DNA from: Casimicrobiaceae bacterium | Lineage (GTDB): Bacteria > Pseudomonadota > Gammaproteobacteria > Burkholderiales > Casimicrobiaceae | NCBI GenBank assembly: GCA_025056355.1 | Contig: JANWWI010000003.1 | Coordinates: 62,001-126,000, forward strand | Length of the DNA: 64,000 nt | Reading direction: 5' to 3' | In this document: one piece after another, positions 21,244 through 33,078 of the stretch | Position numbering within the stretch: position 1 is the stretch's first letter | Layout: each line of letters starts with the position of its first letter | Program-made: the position numbers and the translations under genes | The notes under the pieces: model-generated | The model's input: only the letters and a program-made list of their open reading frames with translations | The model's database searches: none | What the model was told of the DNA's origin: nothing

Positions 21244-21260
21244 TATGCGTGTTTGGCATA
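21244..21260. promoter_or_regulatory. LysR-type operator (T-N11-A dyad)
   Basis: The sequence TATGCGTGTTTGGCATA is a perfect 5-base inverted repeat (TATGC...GCATA) with a 7-base centre. It contains the T-N11-A core typical of LysR recognition sites. It lies 23 bases upstream of the LysR start codon, so binding would overlap the promoter or leader of the LysR-crcB-qor operon. Confidence 0.65.
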
Positions 21261-21848
21261 GGAGCACATCATCCTCGGCCCACACGAAGCCGGCGGGTCT
21301 GCGCAGCCGCCCCTTGCCCCTTCCGTCGCAACCCGCGGCGATCCTGCGCGCTGAGCAATGCCTCGCACCGAGCAAGACAGGCTTCATCGGCTGCAGCGCG
21401 CGGCCTTGAGTCGACGAAACGCAGGCAAACCGGTTGCGTTGAAAGCCCCCTCCCGCGCACGATCGGCCTTCTCGCGCGTGATCGGGCTTTGCAGTTCCGG
21501 CAGCAAGCGTTCCAAATCGCAGCCACGCTTGCCGTCGGAGGCAATAGGCCGTGCTCTTGCAATTCCAAGGCCAAGGGGGAGACGCATCGGAGAAGACGCC
21601 GGGCGCGCTGCCGGCTTGACTCTCTGTGGGCCAAGCCGTTTGGGGTTCAGGGTGCGGCGAACGATCGCAACGGCCACAAGGCCTGGCCAAGGCCAGTTGA
21701 GCGCACTTCGAGGACGCAAGCGGCCTTGATAAGGCTCATGAGGGGATTCGAACCTTGTCGAGGGGGGACTGCCAGAGGCGAACTCAACGCCCCCGGAGAT
21801 CGGCACGTTCACGACAACCGACATCGGGCTGCGACCCGTGCCGAAGCG
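21261..21848. other. Gene-free stretch between LysR and FabH-like genes
   Basis: Nearly 590 bases lie upstream of the LysR gene and downstream of the fabH-like gene. Frames are open on both strands but their translations are Arg/Ser/Pro-rich without a recognisable domain. A tRNA T-loop-like string at 21742-21754 does not extend to a cloverleaf. A decayed gene is possible, but I cannot identify a parent. Confidence 0.4.
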
Positions 21849-22985
21849 CTAGTGCGGATCGCGAGGCGCGTGATCGACCAAATAGGCCCCCTCGAGCCCC
21901 GCCCGACTGCGCCCCCGCGGATCCTTCGTGGCGCGAATCTCGTGGATGAGTTCAAGCGCCGTCTGATGGCAAGGCGGAAGTTCGATCTCGCAGGTGTCGA
22001 TCGGCGTGGTCCGCTCGCCCCATTTGACGCAGTGCGAACACAAGGTCAGCCCAGCCCCGAAGGCGGGCATGAGCAGGTTCGCGCCGGGCTTGACCCGCCC
22101 TTCTTCAAGCGCTTCAACCAGTGCCACCGGCACCGTGGCCGCACTCATGTTGCCGTATTTGTGCACGGTGAGGACGACCTTCTCGATCGGAATGCCCGCG
22201 TATTTCGCAACGGCTTCAATAATGCGCGCGTTGGCCTGGTGCGGCACAACGAGGTCGATATCCTCGGCCCGAAGCCCAGCCTTGGCCAGGGTCTGCGCGC
22301 TCGCTTCGGTCATGCCCTGCACTGCGCGCTTGAAGATTTGCGGCCCGTCGAAATCCCAGAGCATGTCGCCAAAAACGACACCCGCGTTTGCGTAGGCGCC
22401 GCCGTAGCCGCGCACCCGCAAAATCCCCCGTGCATCGGCAAAGCAGCCAAGCGTCTCGGCGAGCAGGCCCACGGGCGCCTCGCTTGCTTCGAGTACGACG
22501 GCTGCGCAGCCGTCCCCGAACAGCACGGCCACGTTTCGATTGTCCCAGTCCAGATAGCGCGAAATGAGCTCAACGCCCACCACAAGTGCCCGCTCGACCA
22601 CGCCGGTGCGGATGAGCGCGGTGGCGGTGGACAGCCCATAGAGGAAGCTCGTGCATGCGGTGTTGACATCCATGGCGGCCGCTCGGTCCGCGCCAAGCTT
22701 GTACTGGAGCGCTGAGGCGGTGTTGGGCACGATCTCGTCATAGCTGCAGCTGCCATAGACAATCAGATCGATCTCCGAAGCGGCCCGCCCCGCACAGGCA
22801 AGCGCTCGGCGCGCCGCCACATAGGACAGTTCGATCGCCGGCACATGGGAGATGCGCCGCTCCTTCATGCCGGTGCGATTGGTAATCCACTCGTCATCCG
22901 TTTCGAGAAACGTCGCCAAGTCGGCATTCGTGAGCACGGCCGGCGGCATGCACTTGCCCCATCCGGTGATGGCTGCGTAGCTCAT
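21849..22985 (-). CDS. FabH-like 3-oxoacyl-ACP synthase III
   Basis: This thiolase-fold condensing enzyme of the KAS III family normally joins an acyl-CoA to malonyl-ACP to start fatty-acid synthesis. The triad is visible: Cys111 in NTACTSF, His249 in VPHQANARI and Asn279 in HKYGNMSAAT. The N-terminus has TDDEWITNRTGMKERR, which contains the CoA-binding region. Of 378 residues, about 50 at the C-terminus (after TLCSHCVKWGE) extend past a usual FabH and include CEIELPPCHQ. No fab or plsX genes adjoin it, so it may serve a special acyl primer rather than bulk synthesis. The ATG at 22985 follows GGAGGAG. Confidence 0.85.
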   Translation of the reverse strand: MSYAAITGWGKCMPPAVLTNADLATFLETDDEWITNRTGMKERRISHVPAIELSYVAARRALACAGRAASEIDLIVYGSCSYDEIVPNTASALQYKLGADRAAAMDVNTACTSFLYGLSTATALIRTGVVERALVVGVELISRYLDWDNRNVAVLFGDGCAAVVLEASEAPVGLLAETLGCFADARGILRVRGYGGAYANAGVVFGDMLWDFDGPQIFKRAVQGMTEASAQTLAKAGLRAEDIDLVVPHQANARIIEAVAKYAGIPIEKVVLTVHKYGNMSAATVPVALVEALEEGRVKPGANLLMPAFGAGLTLCSHCVKWGERTTPIDTCEIELPPCHQTALELIHEIRATKDPRGRSRAGLEGAYLVDHAPRDPH

Positions 22986-23027
22986 GGCTCCTCCTTGCCG
23001 GCGCGCAGCCGGCACCCTGCCTCGATC

Positions 23028-23567
23028 TCAGACCCGGCGGTAGGTCCGCCGAAACAGCGCGCCGTTGGCCACGTAATGTTGTGCACCGTCACGAATGCGC
23101 GCAAGATCTTCCTCGCTGAGCTCGCGTACCACCTTGGCCGGCGCACCCAGGATCAACGAGCGCGGCGGAAAGCGCTTGCCCTCAGGCACGAGCGCATGCG
23201 CCCCTACCAGCGATCCCGCGCCGATCACGGCGCCGTTTAGAACGGCTGCGCCGATGCCGATCAAGGCACCATCTTCAATCGTGCAGCCGTGCAGACAGAC
23301 TTGATGCCCAATGACGCACTCGCGCCCAACAACCACGGGAAACCCGTAGTCAGCATGCACGATCGAAAGGTCCTGCACGTTGCTGCCCTCGCCGATGGTG
23401 ATCTGTTCACAATCGCCCCGCAGCACGGCGCCAAACCAGATCGAGACATGGGCATGCAAGGTGACTGAACCGATTACCCGGGCGGTGTCGGCGATGTAAT
23501 GCCCTTCGCCAAGCAGGGTCGGCACCCGCTCGCCGACCGCATACAACGGAAAGTCACTCGCGCTCAT
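23028..23567 (-). CDS. Gamma carbonic anhydrase-like hexapeptide protein
   Basis: This 179-residue left-handed beta-helix protein belongs to the gamma-CA/YrdA/PaaY family. Hexapeptide repeats run from about residue 28 to 140. The metal-ligand pattern is present: HADYGF near residue 71 and GHQVCLHGCT near 89, supplying the three histidines. Members are carbonic anhydrases or, as PaaY, thioesterases. The C-terminal helix carries LSEEDLARIRDGAQHYV, typical of YrdA-like proteins. It lies 42 bases upstream of the FabH-like gene on the same strand, so the two may be co-transcribed. The activity cannot be settled from sequence. Confidence 0.87.
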   Translation of the reverse strand: MSASDFPLYAVGERVPTLLGEGHYIADTARVIGSVTLHAHVSIWFGAVLRGDCEQITIGEGSNVQDLSIVHADYGFPVVVGRECVIGHQVCLHGCTIEDGALIGIGAAVLNGAVIGAGSLVGAHALVPEGKRFPPRSLILGAPAKVVRELSEEDLARIRDGAQHYVANGALFRRTYRRV

Positions 23568-23641
23568 CGTGTTCGATTATGAAGGAAACCGACCGCGTCG
23601 ATGCGGCTGCGGTTCTGGCGACAGGCAGCAGTCAGCCCGTC

Positions 23642-25690
23642 TCAGTGCCGCCACTTGATGACCGCGAGCAGATTGTTGAAATCGTCCGTCCACAGCGGTG
23701 CCCCAGGGCGGCGTTCGAGCGGCCGGCTGCCTTCGATTGCCGCAAGGACCTCGGAGTTGCGCGCAAGCAACACCCAGGTGGAGCTCGAGTGCAGGGCATT
23801 GTTCGGCTGAGACGGATCTTCCACCACCACACCCGCCAGCCCCTCGCGATAAGCGATCTCGGCCAACACGGGCGGTAAATCGAGAAAACGGTTCGAGACG
23901 TGATAAGCCAGCACGCCGTCGGAGGCGACCTGCTTCATGAACGTGCGCACCGCCTCGCGGGTGATCAGGTGCATCGGAATGGAATCGCTGGAAAATGCAT
24001 CCACCGCGAGGACGTTGAATACGTTGTTGACCTCGCGTTCGAGCGACAGGCGTGCATCACCGAGGATGATCGACAGCTGCGCGCCGCGCGCCTCGGCGTC
24101 CGCCAAATAGGTGAAGTGCCGTCGCGCCAGGGACTCCACCTCTGGGTTGATCTCGTAGATTCGGCAAACGTCCCCGCGGCGGCAATAGGCGCCAACGGTC
24201 CCCACCCCCAGCCCGATCATCCCGATGCGCAAGGTGGGCGCGCTCCGCGGCGCGCGAAGACGTTGATCATTCACGGCCCGGCCGAATCCGGACGTCGGTG
24301 TGTAGTAGGTGGTCGGCTCAGCGCGCCACTTTTCGTGCGGAAACTGTTCGCCGTGCAAGATCGCGCCGTGCACGAGACGCACGAGCCGATCTTCACTCTC
24401 CGGAGCGCCGTACGCTTTGACCTTGAGCACGCCGTAGAAATTGCGCGTCACGGCAAGCGCGTGCGCGTGCTCTTGCTTGAAAAACCAGGCCCCGGCGGCA
24501 AAGACACCCACCGCAAGCGCAACGGCCAGCCATTGCAGAACGCCCAGCGCCGCCGTCGCCACGGGAATAAACAAAAGTGCCGCCAACCACAGCGCCACGG
24601 GCACCTCAAGATACGTTGGCGCGAAAAGCGGGGCGCCGACACTCACCACAAGCGCTCCAAGCGCGCCTCCAGCCGCAACGAGCAAATAAAAACGCGTGAG
24701 GTAAGCCGCCTCTGGCTTGGCTCCGACCAGCTCGCCGTGCAGGACCATGCACACGATGAACAGACCGACGCAAAACACGCTCGTCTGTACGACGAAATCG
24801 AACTGAAACGTTTTGTCGACGAGCAGGGCGGCCATCGTTGCCACCACCACGAAGAACGGCCCGACGTAGCGTTCGCGTTTGTACCAACCGCGACCGTCAA
24901 AGGTCAGGATGAAACTGAGCAGATAGAGTGCAAGCGGTAGCACCCACAGAAGCGGCACGCTGGCGACGTTTTGCGTGATGTGATTCGACACGGCAAGCAA
25001 CATCATCGAGCCGACCGCCGATAGCGCGAGCCAATGCAGCTGCGAGAGAACGCTCGGCGGCGAAGCATCGACGCAGACGGACGGCGAAGGGCCTCGACCG
25101 ACCAACCGCCCCTCAGCGCGCACCACGCGAAGCGCAAGCGCCACGAGCAGCGACACGAAACCGACAAACAGCGCCGACCAGCCCAAAGCCTGCTCGCGCG
25201 TGCCCCAAAACGGCTCGATGACCACCGGATACGCCAGGAGCGCGGCCAGCGACGCGCCGTTTGAAAGGGCGAAGAGGCGGTACGGGTCACGCCCCGGTTC
25301 AAGGCGTGCAAACCAGGCCTGAATCAGGGGGCTTGTCGTCGACAGGACGAAATAGGGCAAGCCGATGGTGACCGCGAGCAAAAGCAGAATCCGCACGATC
25401 GGCTCCTCGAGGCCTGTGGGTTTGAACGTCTCAGGCGCGAGGATTGGCAAGCTGGCAAGGGCCAAAAGTGCCACGCCGATATGCAGCAGTGCGTGCCGGC
25501 GCGCTCCGAGTGCCCTCGGTGCAGCGTCCGAATAGGCATAGCCCGCCAGCAGCGCCGCTTGGAAAAAGAGCAAACAGGTCGTCCAGACCGCCGAGGATCC
25601 CCCAAACCACGGCAGGATTTGCTTGGCAATGAGCGGCTGGACGAGAAACAGCAAAAAGGCTGAAAGCGCAACAGTGGCGTGAAAGTGCAC
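23642..25690 (-). CDS. Membrane-fused spermidine synthase-like protein
   Basis: This 682-residue protein fuses an N-terminal transporter-like membrane domain (about 11-12 helices, residues 1-430) to a C-terminal aminopropyltransferase fold. The latter shows IGMIGLGVGTVGAYC, the acidic strand end IYEINPEVE and ILGDARLSLE, all matching the spermidine synthase SAM-binding core. I chose the GTG at 25690 because family members begin just before SAFLLFLVQPLIAKQILPWFGG. A TTG at 25747 is also in frame. The htpX terminator lies upstream, so it is transcribed separately. Whether it makes a polyamine is unknown. Confidence 0.82.
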   Translation of the reverse strand: MHFHATVALSAFLLFLVQPLIAKQILPWFGGSSAVWTTCLLFFQAALLAGYAYSDAAPRALGARRHALLHIGVALLALASLPILAPETFKPTGLEEPIVRILLLLAVTIGLPYFVLSTTSPLIQAWFARLEPGRDPYRLFALSNGASLAALLAYPVVIEPFWGTREQALGWSALFVGFVSLLVALALRVVRAEGRLVGRGPSPSVCVDASPPSVLSQLHWLALSAVGSMMLLAVSNHITQNVASVPLLWVLPLALYLLSFILTFDGRGWYKRERYVGPFFVVVATMAALLVDKTFQFDFVVQTSVFCVGLFIVCMVLHGELVGAKPEAAYLTRFYLLVAAGGALGALVVSVGAPLFAPTYLEVPVALWLAALLFIPVATAALGVLQWLAVALAVGVFAAGAWFFKQEHAHALAVTRNFYGVLKVKAYGAPESEDRLVRLVHGAILHGEQFPHEKWRAEPTTYYTPTSGFGRAVNDQRLRAPRSAPTLRIGMIGLGVGTVGAYCRRGDVCRIYEINPEVESLARRHFTYLADAEARGAQLSIILGDARLSLEREVNNVFNVLAVDAFSSDSIPMHLITREAVRTFMKQVASDGVLAYHVSNRFLDLPPVLAEIAYREGLAGVVVEDPSQPNNALHSSSTWVLLARNSEVLAAIEGSRPLERRPGAPLWTDDFNNLLAVIKWRH

Positions 25691-25759
25691 GAGGGAGACG
25701 GCCGCCGCGAACGGTGCTGCGCGGCAAGAAACGATGCGATGGCCCAAATGCTAGCGGCA

Positions 25760-25799
25760 GAAAAACGAAAGCCCCGGCGGGAACGACCCGATCCGGGGC
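25760..25799 (-). terminator. Intrinsic terminator downstream of htpX
   Basis: On the minus strand GCCCCGG pairs with CCGGGGC around a 15-base loop and is followed by TTTCGTTTTT. It begins 27 bases after the htpX stop and lies before the start of the spermidine synthase-like gene, separating the two units. Confidence 0.8.
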
Positions 25800-25825
25800 C
25801 TGCGACGTGCCTGCCTCAGGCGAAC

Positions 25826-26698
25826 TTAGGCCGCCTCACGCAACGCTTGAATGCGCGCTTCGATCGGCGGGTGGCTCGAAAACAGCGCCATCACGCCTCC
25901 CTTCGCGCTGATCCCCATCGTCTTCACACTCTGCGGGAGTTCGCCGGGCTCAAGTCCGCCCAAACGCGCCAGCGCATTGATCATCGGCTCTTTACGGCCC
26001 ATCAATTCGACACTGCCTGCATCGGCGCGGAACTCACGCTGACGGCTAAACCAGGCCACGATGATTGCGGCGAGCACCCCGAGCACGAGATCCAAGATCA
26101 CCACCGACACGTAGTAGCCGACGCCCGGCTCGTCGCTTTGGTTACGCAGGATCACTCGGTCGACCACGTAGCCCACGATCCGCGAAATAAAGATCACGAA
26201 CGTGTTCATGACGCCCTGGATCAGGGTCATCGTGACCATGTCGCCGTTGGCGATATGAGCAACCTCGTGGCCAATCACCGCCTCGACTTCCTCCCGCGTC
26301 ATGTTCTGGAGAAGGCCCGTCGAGACCGCCACAAGCGCGGAGTTCTTGAACGCCCCGGTGGCGAACGCATTGGGTTCGCCCTCATAAATGGCCACCTCGG
26401 GCATTCCAATCCCCGCCTTTTGCGCGAAGCGCTCCACCGTCTGCACGATCCAGCGATGCGTCGGATCGGGGGAATCGTTGATGACTTGAGCGCCGGTCGA
26501 CATCTTGGCGATCGGTTTGCTCATCAGCAGCGAGATGATCGAACCGGTAAAGCCCATCACGAGCGCAAAGCCCATCAACCCCGACAGGCTAAGCCCGTTG
26601 GCGGTCAAAAAGGCGTTGAGCCCGAGTAGATTGACCACGATCCCGAGGACGAGGATCACGGCCAGGTTGGTCAGCAGAAACAAGACGATTCGTTTCAT
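25826..26698 (-). CDS. htpX: Inner-membrane zinc protease HtpX
   Basis: HtpX is an M48 metalloprotease that degrades misfolded membrane proteins, with FtsH, at the cytoplasmic side of the inner membrane. The 290-residue product has two N-terminal helices (about residues 5-25 and 36-58), the zinc motif HEVAH at 144-148, two further helices (about 155-220) and the third-ligand region [12 protein letters not shown]. The ATG at 26698 gives the family start [15 protein letters not shown] lies 7 bases upstream. No convincing heat-shock promoter could be picked in the 240-base gap to rpmE2. Confidence 0.96.
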   Translation of the reverse strand: MKRIVLFLLTNLAVILVLGIVVNLLGLNAFLTANGLSLSGLMGFALVMGFTGSIISLLMSKPIAKMSTGAQVINDSPDPTHRWIVQTVERFAQKAGIGMPEVAIYEGEPNAFATGAFKNSALVAVSTGLLQNMTREEVEAVIGHEVAHIANGDMVTMTLIQGVMNTFVIFISRIVGYVVDRVILRNQSDEPGVGYYVSVVILDLVLGVLAAIIVAWFSRQREFRADAGSVELMGRKEPMINALARLGGLEPGELPQSVKTMGISAKGGVMALFSSHPPIEARIQALREAA

Positions 26699-26816
26699 GG
26701 GCACTTCCACATCACCGAAAACCGCCGGCTTGCTCCGGCACCACCGCCGGACTTTAGGGCATTCAAGTGAAATTCAATAGTACGTCGCGGCTCACTTTTA
26801 GACCACGCGAATGTGC

Positions 26817-26822
26817 GATAAT
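26817..26822 (+). promoter_or_regulatory. Possible -10 element for rpmE2
   Basis: GATAAT lies about 115 bases before the rpmE2 start in an AT-richer part of the htpX-rpmE2 divergent region. No good -35 hexamer is found at 16-18 bases upstream, so this is a weak call. Confidence 0.3.
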
Positions 26823-26936
26823 TCAGGTTTTGACTCAACCGGGCGTTTCGCCTAGCGTTGTCTACCGTGCCCTTGGCGCGCCGTCGCCCGAGTAGCTCGA
26901 GGCTGCGACGGCGGCAAGTTCTCAGACCGCGTTCTC

Positions 26937-27185
26937 ATGAAACCGAATATTCATCCGAACTACCGCGAGGTGGTCTTTTTCGACACGGCCGCCAACGTCA
27001 AATGGATCACGCGCTCGACTGCCCCGACGAGCCGCACGATCACGATGGAGGACGGCAAAGAATATCCGCTCGTCGTCCTGGAAATCTCGAGCGCATCGCA
27101 TCCGTTCTACACGGGCAAGCAGCAGCGTATCGTTGATACAGGTGGCCGCGTCGAGCGCTTCCGCCAGAAATACAACCGCAAGTAA
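26937..27185 (+). CDS. rpmE2: 50S ribosomal protein L31 type B
   Basis: This 82-residue L31 begins [17 protein letters not shown] and ends [14 protein letters not shown], as in type B L31. It has no cysteines, so it is the zinc-independent form, which bacteria use alone or swap in when zinc is low. Zur regulation occurs in organisms with both forms, but I see no Zur-like palindrome upstream. The ATG at 26937 has no clear Shine-Dalgarno sequence. Confidence 0.96.
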   Translation: MKPNIHPNYREVVFFDTAANVKWITRSTAPTSRTITMEDGKEYPLVVLEISSASHPFYTGKQQRIVDTGGRVERFRQKYNRK

Positions 27186-27287
27186 AGAACGGCGCCCACG
27201 CTCCACATTTCTCAGCTCACTTCGGGAGCTGCAAAAACCAGGCGCGGCGTGCCCATCCGTGCTGAGCGACTGCGGCGCACTTGCCCG

Positions 27288-27316
27288 GGGGCAGCCATGC
27301 AGCCACAGGGGCAGCC

Positions 27317-27327
<11 letters not shown>
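27288..27327 (+). repeat. 20-base tandem repeat over a start codon
   Basis: Two adjacent copies of GGGGCAGCCATGCAGCCACA differ at one base (position 19 of the unit). Each copy contains a G-rich ribosome-site-like run and an ATG. The second ATG (27317) starts the GT39-like gene. The first (27297) opens a different frame that stops at 27392. Confidence 0.85.
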
Positions 27328-31151
<3,824 letters not shown>

Positions 31152-31208
31152 CCGTCACGGCAAGCAACCCCAAACTCTTCATGCGTTGCCCTGTGTAAGG
31201 AGGCCACC

Positions 31209-32624
31209 GTGCCTTGTTTTCTGCGCTGGCCCTCGACGGCCTTCGGTCTGCTGCTCTCGGTTCTGACTGGACTTGCGGGCGCTTCGCTCGCCCACGCACA
31301 AGCGGCCGTCTCACCCGGTGCACGGGCGCTTGCCGCGACCGCGTCGGGGGGGCTGCCAACGCTTGCGCCCGTGGTGGCCCAAACCGCCGCCGGCGTGGTC
31401 AACATCTCCACCGTCACGCGCTCGATCGAAGCGGACAACCCAATGTTCGCCGACCCGTTTTTTCGGCGCTTCTTCGGCATCCCCGAGCGTCCGCGCACAC
31501 CCCAGGCGGCGGGCTCCGGCGTCATCGTCGATGCCGCGCGCGGCTACGTGCTCACTAATCACCATGTGATCAAGGGGGCAAGCCAGATCGTGGTGACGCT
31601 GCGTGACCGGCGCGAGTTCACCGCGCGACTGGTCGGCACCGACCCGGCCACCGATATCGCCCTGCTGCAAATCCCCGCCGAGCGATTGACTGCCGTGCGC
31701 GTCGGGGACTCCGACGCCCTGCAAGTGGGTGACTATGTGCTTGCGATCGGCAATCCTTTCGGCGTGGGACAAACGGTCACCGCTGGCATCGTCTCGGCGC
31801 TTGGCCGCGCGGGGCTCAACACCGAGGCCTACGAAGACTTCATCCAAACCGACGCCTCGATCAACCCGGGCAACTCGGGCGGTGCGCTCATCAACCTGCG
31901 CGGCGAACTCGTCGGCATCAACACCGCGATCATCGGGCCGGCCGGCGGCAATGTCGGCATCGGCTTTGCGGTGCCCTCGAACATGGCCATGCGCGTGATG
32001 GAGCAGCTCGTGCGCTATGGCGAGGTGCGCCGCGGCGGCACCGGTATCGCTGCGGTGGCCGAAGTCACCCAGGAGATTGCGCGCGAGCAGCGCCTGCCGG
32101 CCATCGAGGGCGCTGTCATCGCCTCGGTGGTGAGCGGCTCCCCGGCGGAGCGCGCCGGACTTCGCCGCGGCGATGTGGTGATTGCCGCCAACGGCCGGCC
32201 GATCCGCACTGCGTACGATCTGCGAAACCAGCAAGCCCTCACGCCGATCGGCGAAACACTCGATCTGACCGTCGTGCGCGATGGCCGCGAGCGGCGGGTG
32301 CGCGTCACGGTTGAGACGCCCGCGCGCGCTCAGGGTCTCAAGCCCGAACGCATTCCCGAACTGCCCGGCGCGGAGCTCGCCGCGTTCCCGCGCGAGATCA
32401 ACCGCCGCGGTGTCTACGTGGCCGACGTGGAGCGTGACAGCGAAGCCTGGCAAATCGGTCTGCGCGACAACGACGTGCTGCTTGGCATCAACGGCTACTA
32501 CGTCTCAAGCCTCAGCGACGTGCGCCGCGCCATTCGCGACTCCGGACGCGTGGTCGTTTTCAACATCTTGCGCGGCGACACGCGCATCGACCTGCGCGCG
32601 CGCAAGAGCTCGGGACTGTCCTGA
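31209..32624 (+). CDS. Periplasmic HtrA/DegQ-type serine protease
   Basis: This DegP/DegQ-family envelope protease degrades or holds misfolded periplasmic proteins. Of 471 residues, a signal peptide ends near residue 30 (LAHA). The trypsin-like domain has His119 (TNHHVI), Asp149 (ATDIALL) and Ser223 (GNSGGAL), followed by two PDZ domains (about 265-365 and 380-465). The 40-residue Q-linker of DegP is absent, so DegQ or MucD type is more likely. The GTG at 31209 follows AAGGAGG by 5 bases. It lies 57 bases after proB. No rseP/rpoE-type genes adjoin it. Confidence 0.93.
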   Translation: MPCFLRWPSTAFGLLLSVLTGLAGASLAHAQAAVSPGARALAATASGGLPTLAPVVAQTAAGVVNISTVTRSIEADNPMFADPFFRRFFGIPERPRTPQAAGSGVIVDAARGYVLTNHHVIKGASQIVVTLRDRREFTARLVGTDPATDIALLQIPAERLTAVRVGDSDALQVGDYVLAIGNPFGVGQTVTAGIVSALGRAGLNTEAYEDFIQTDASINPGNSGGALINLRGELVGINTAIIGPAGGNVGIGFAVPSNMAMRVMEQLVRYGEVRRGGTGIAAVAEVTQEIAREQRLPAIEGAVIASVVSGSPAERAGLRRGDVVIAANGRPIRTAYDLRNQQALTPIGETLDLTVVRDGRERRVRVTVETPARAQGLKPERIPELPGAELAAFPREINRRGVYVADVERDSEAWQIGLRDNDVLLGINGYYVSSLSDVRRAIRDSGRVVVFNILRGDTRIDLRARKSSGLS

Positions 32625-32760
32625 AGCGCAGTCTGCGGCGTGAACGTCCGGTGGCGATCTAGCCTCGCTCGGCTTCGCCCCCGAACGCTCGACCGCTTAT
32701 TTGCCGCTTCGTCCGAAGGATTCGCAAGCAGCCGCCAAGCGCGGGCGCGCCCAAACAGTT

Positions 32761-32971
32761 CCTCCCCTTCTCACGCGAAGGGGATCTGCCGCGAAGCAGC
32801 GGAAGGGTTACGGTGTCCTCTTTTCATCGCCCCCCGTTACACAAACGATCAACCCCTCTGCCGACGGGGTCTGCATCTCCCCTACGCCTTGCGGCATCGG
32901 GAGGGAACAACTTGCGTTTTTCCTCCCCACCGCTTGTGCGAAGGGGAGGCAGCGCGCAAGCGCCGGAGGGA
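32761..32971. repeat. Cluster of related palindromic units (REP-like)
   Basis: Three GC-rich inverted-repeat units lie in about 210 bases of non-coding DNA. Unit A pairs CCCCTTC (32764-32770) with GAAGGGG (32777-32783). Unit C pairs CCTCCCC (32922-32928) with GGGGAGG (32943-32949) and is followed by GCGCGCAAGCGC. Unit B between them pairs CTCCC with GGGAG. Units A and C share the order of parts and similar bases, suggesting copies of one dispersed element. They sit between the protease gene and a secreted-protein gene. Confidence 0.6.
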
Positions 32972-33078
32972 CTTGGCCGCAACCGAGGACCTCTCCGTCG
33001 TCTTCGGCAACCTTTCCCCTTGAATCGCAGGCAGTCGTATGAGAGGATTCCGAGCCGCCACTCAAGGAGGAGGGAGTC

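Noticed and set aside
21221..21300. Possible fluoride riboswitch before the operon containing crcB
   Set aside because: The conserved riboswitch elements could not be found; the visible structure is a LysR-type dyad.
21742..21754. GGGGATTCGAACC string resembling the T-arm of a minus-strand tRNA
   Set aside because: The flanking bases do not form a 5-base T stem, and no acceptor, anticodon arm or CCA end is found.
21249..22715. 488-codon plus-strand frame running from the gap into the fabH-like gene
   Set aside because: Most of it is antisense to an enzyme with an intact Cys-His-Asn triad; the remainder has no domain.
26699..26936. Heat-shock (sigma-32) promoter for htpX
   Set aside because: TTGAAT-like strings occur but no CCCCAT-type -10 at proper spacing.
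27213..27231. Hairpin CAGCTC/GAGCTG after rpmE2 as a terminator
   Set aside because: Only A residues follow on the plus strand, so it lacks the T tract required there.
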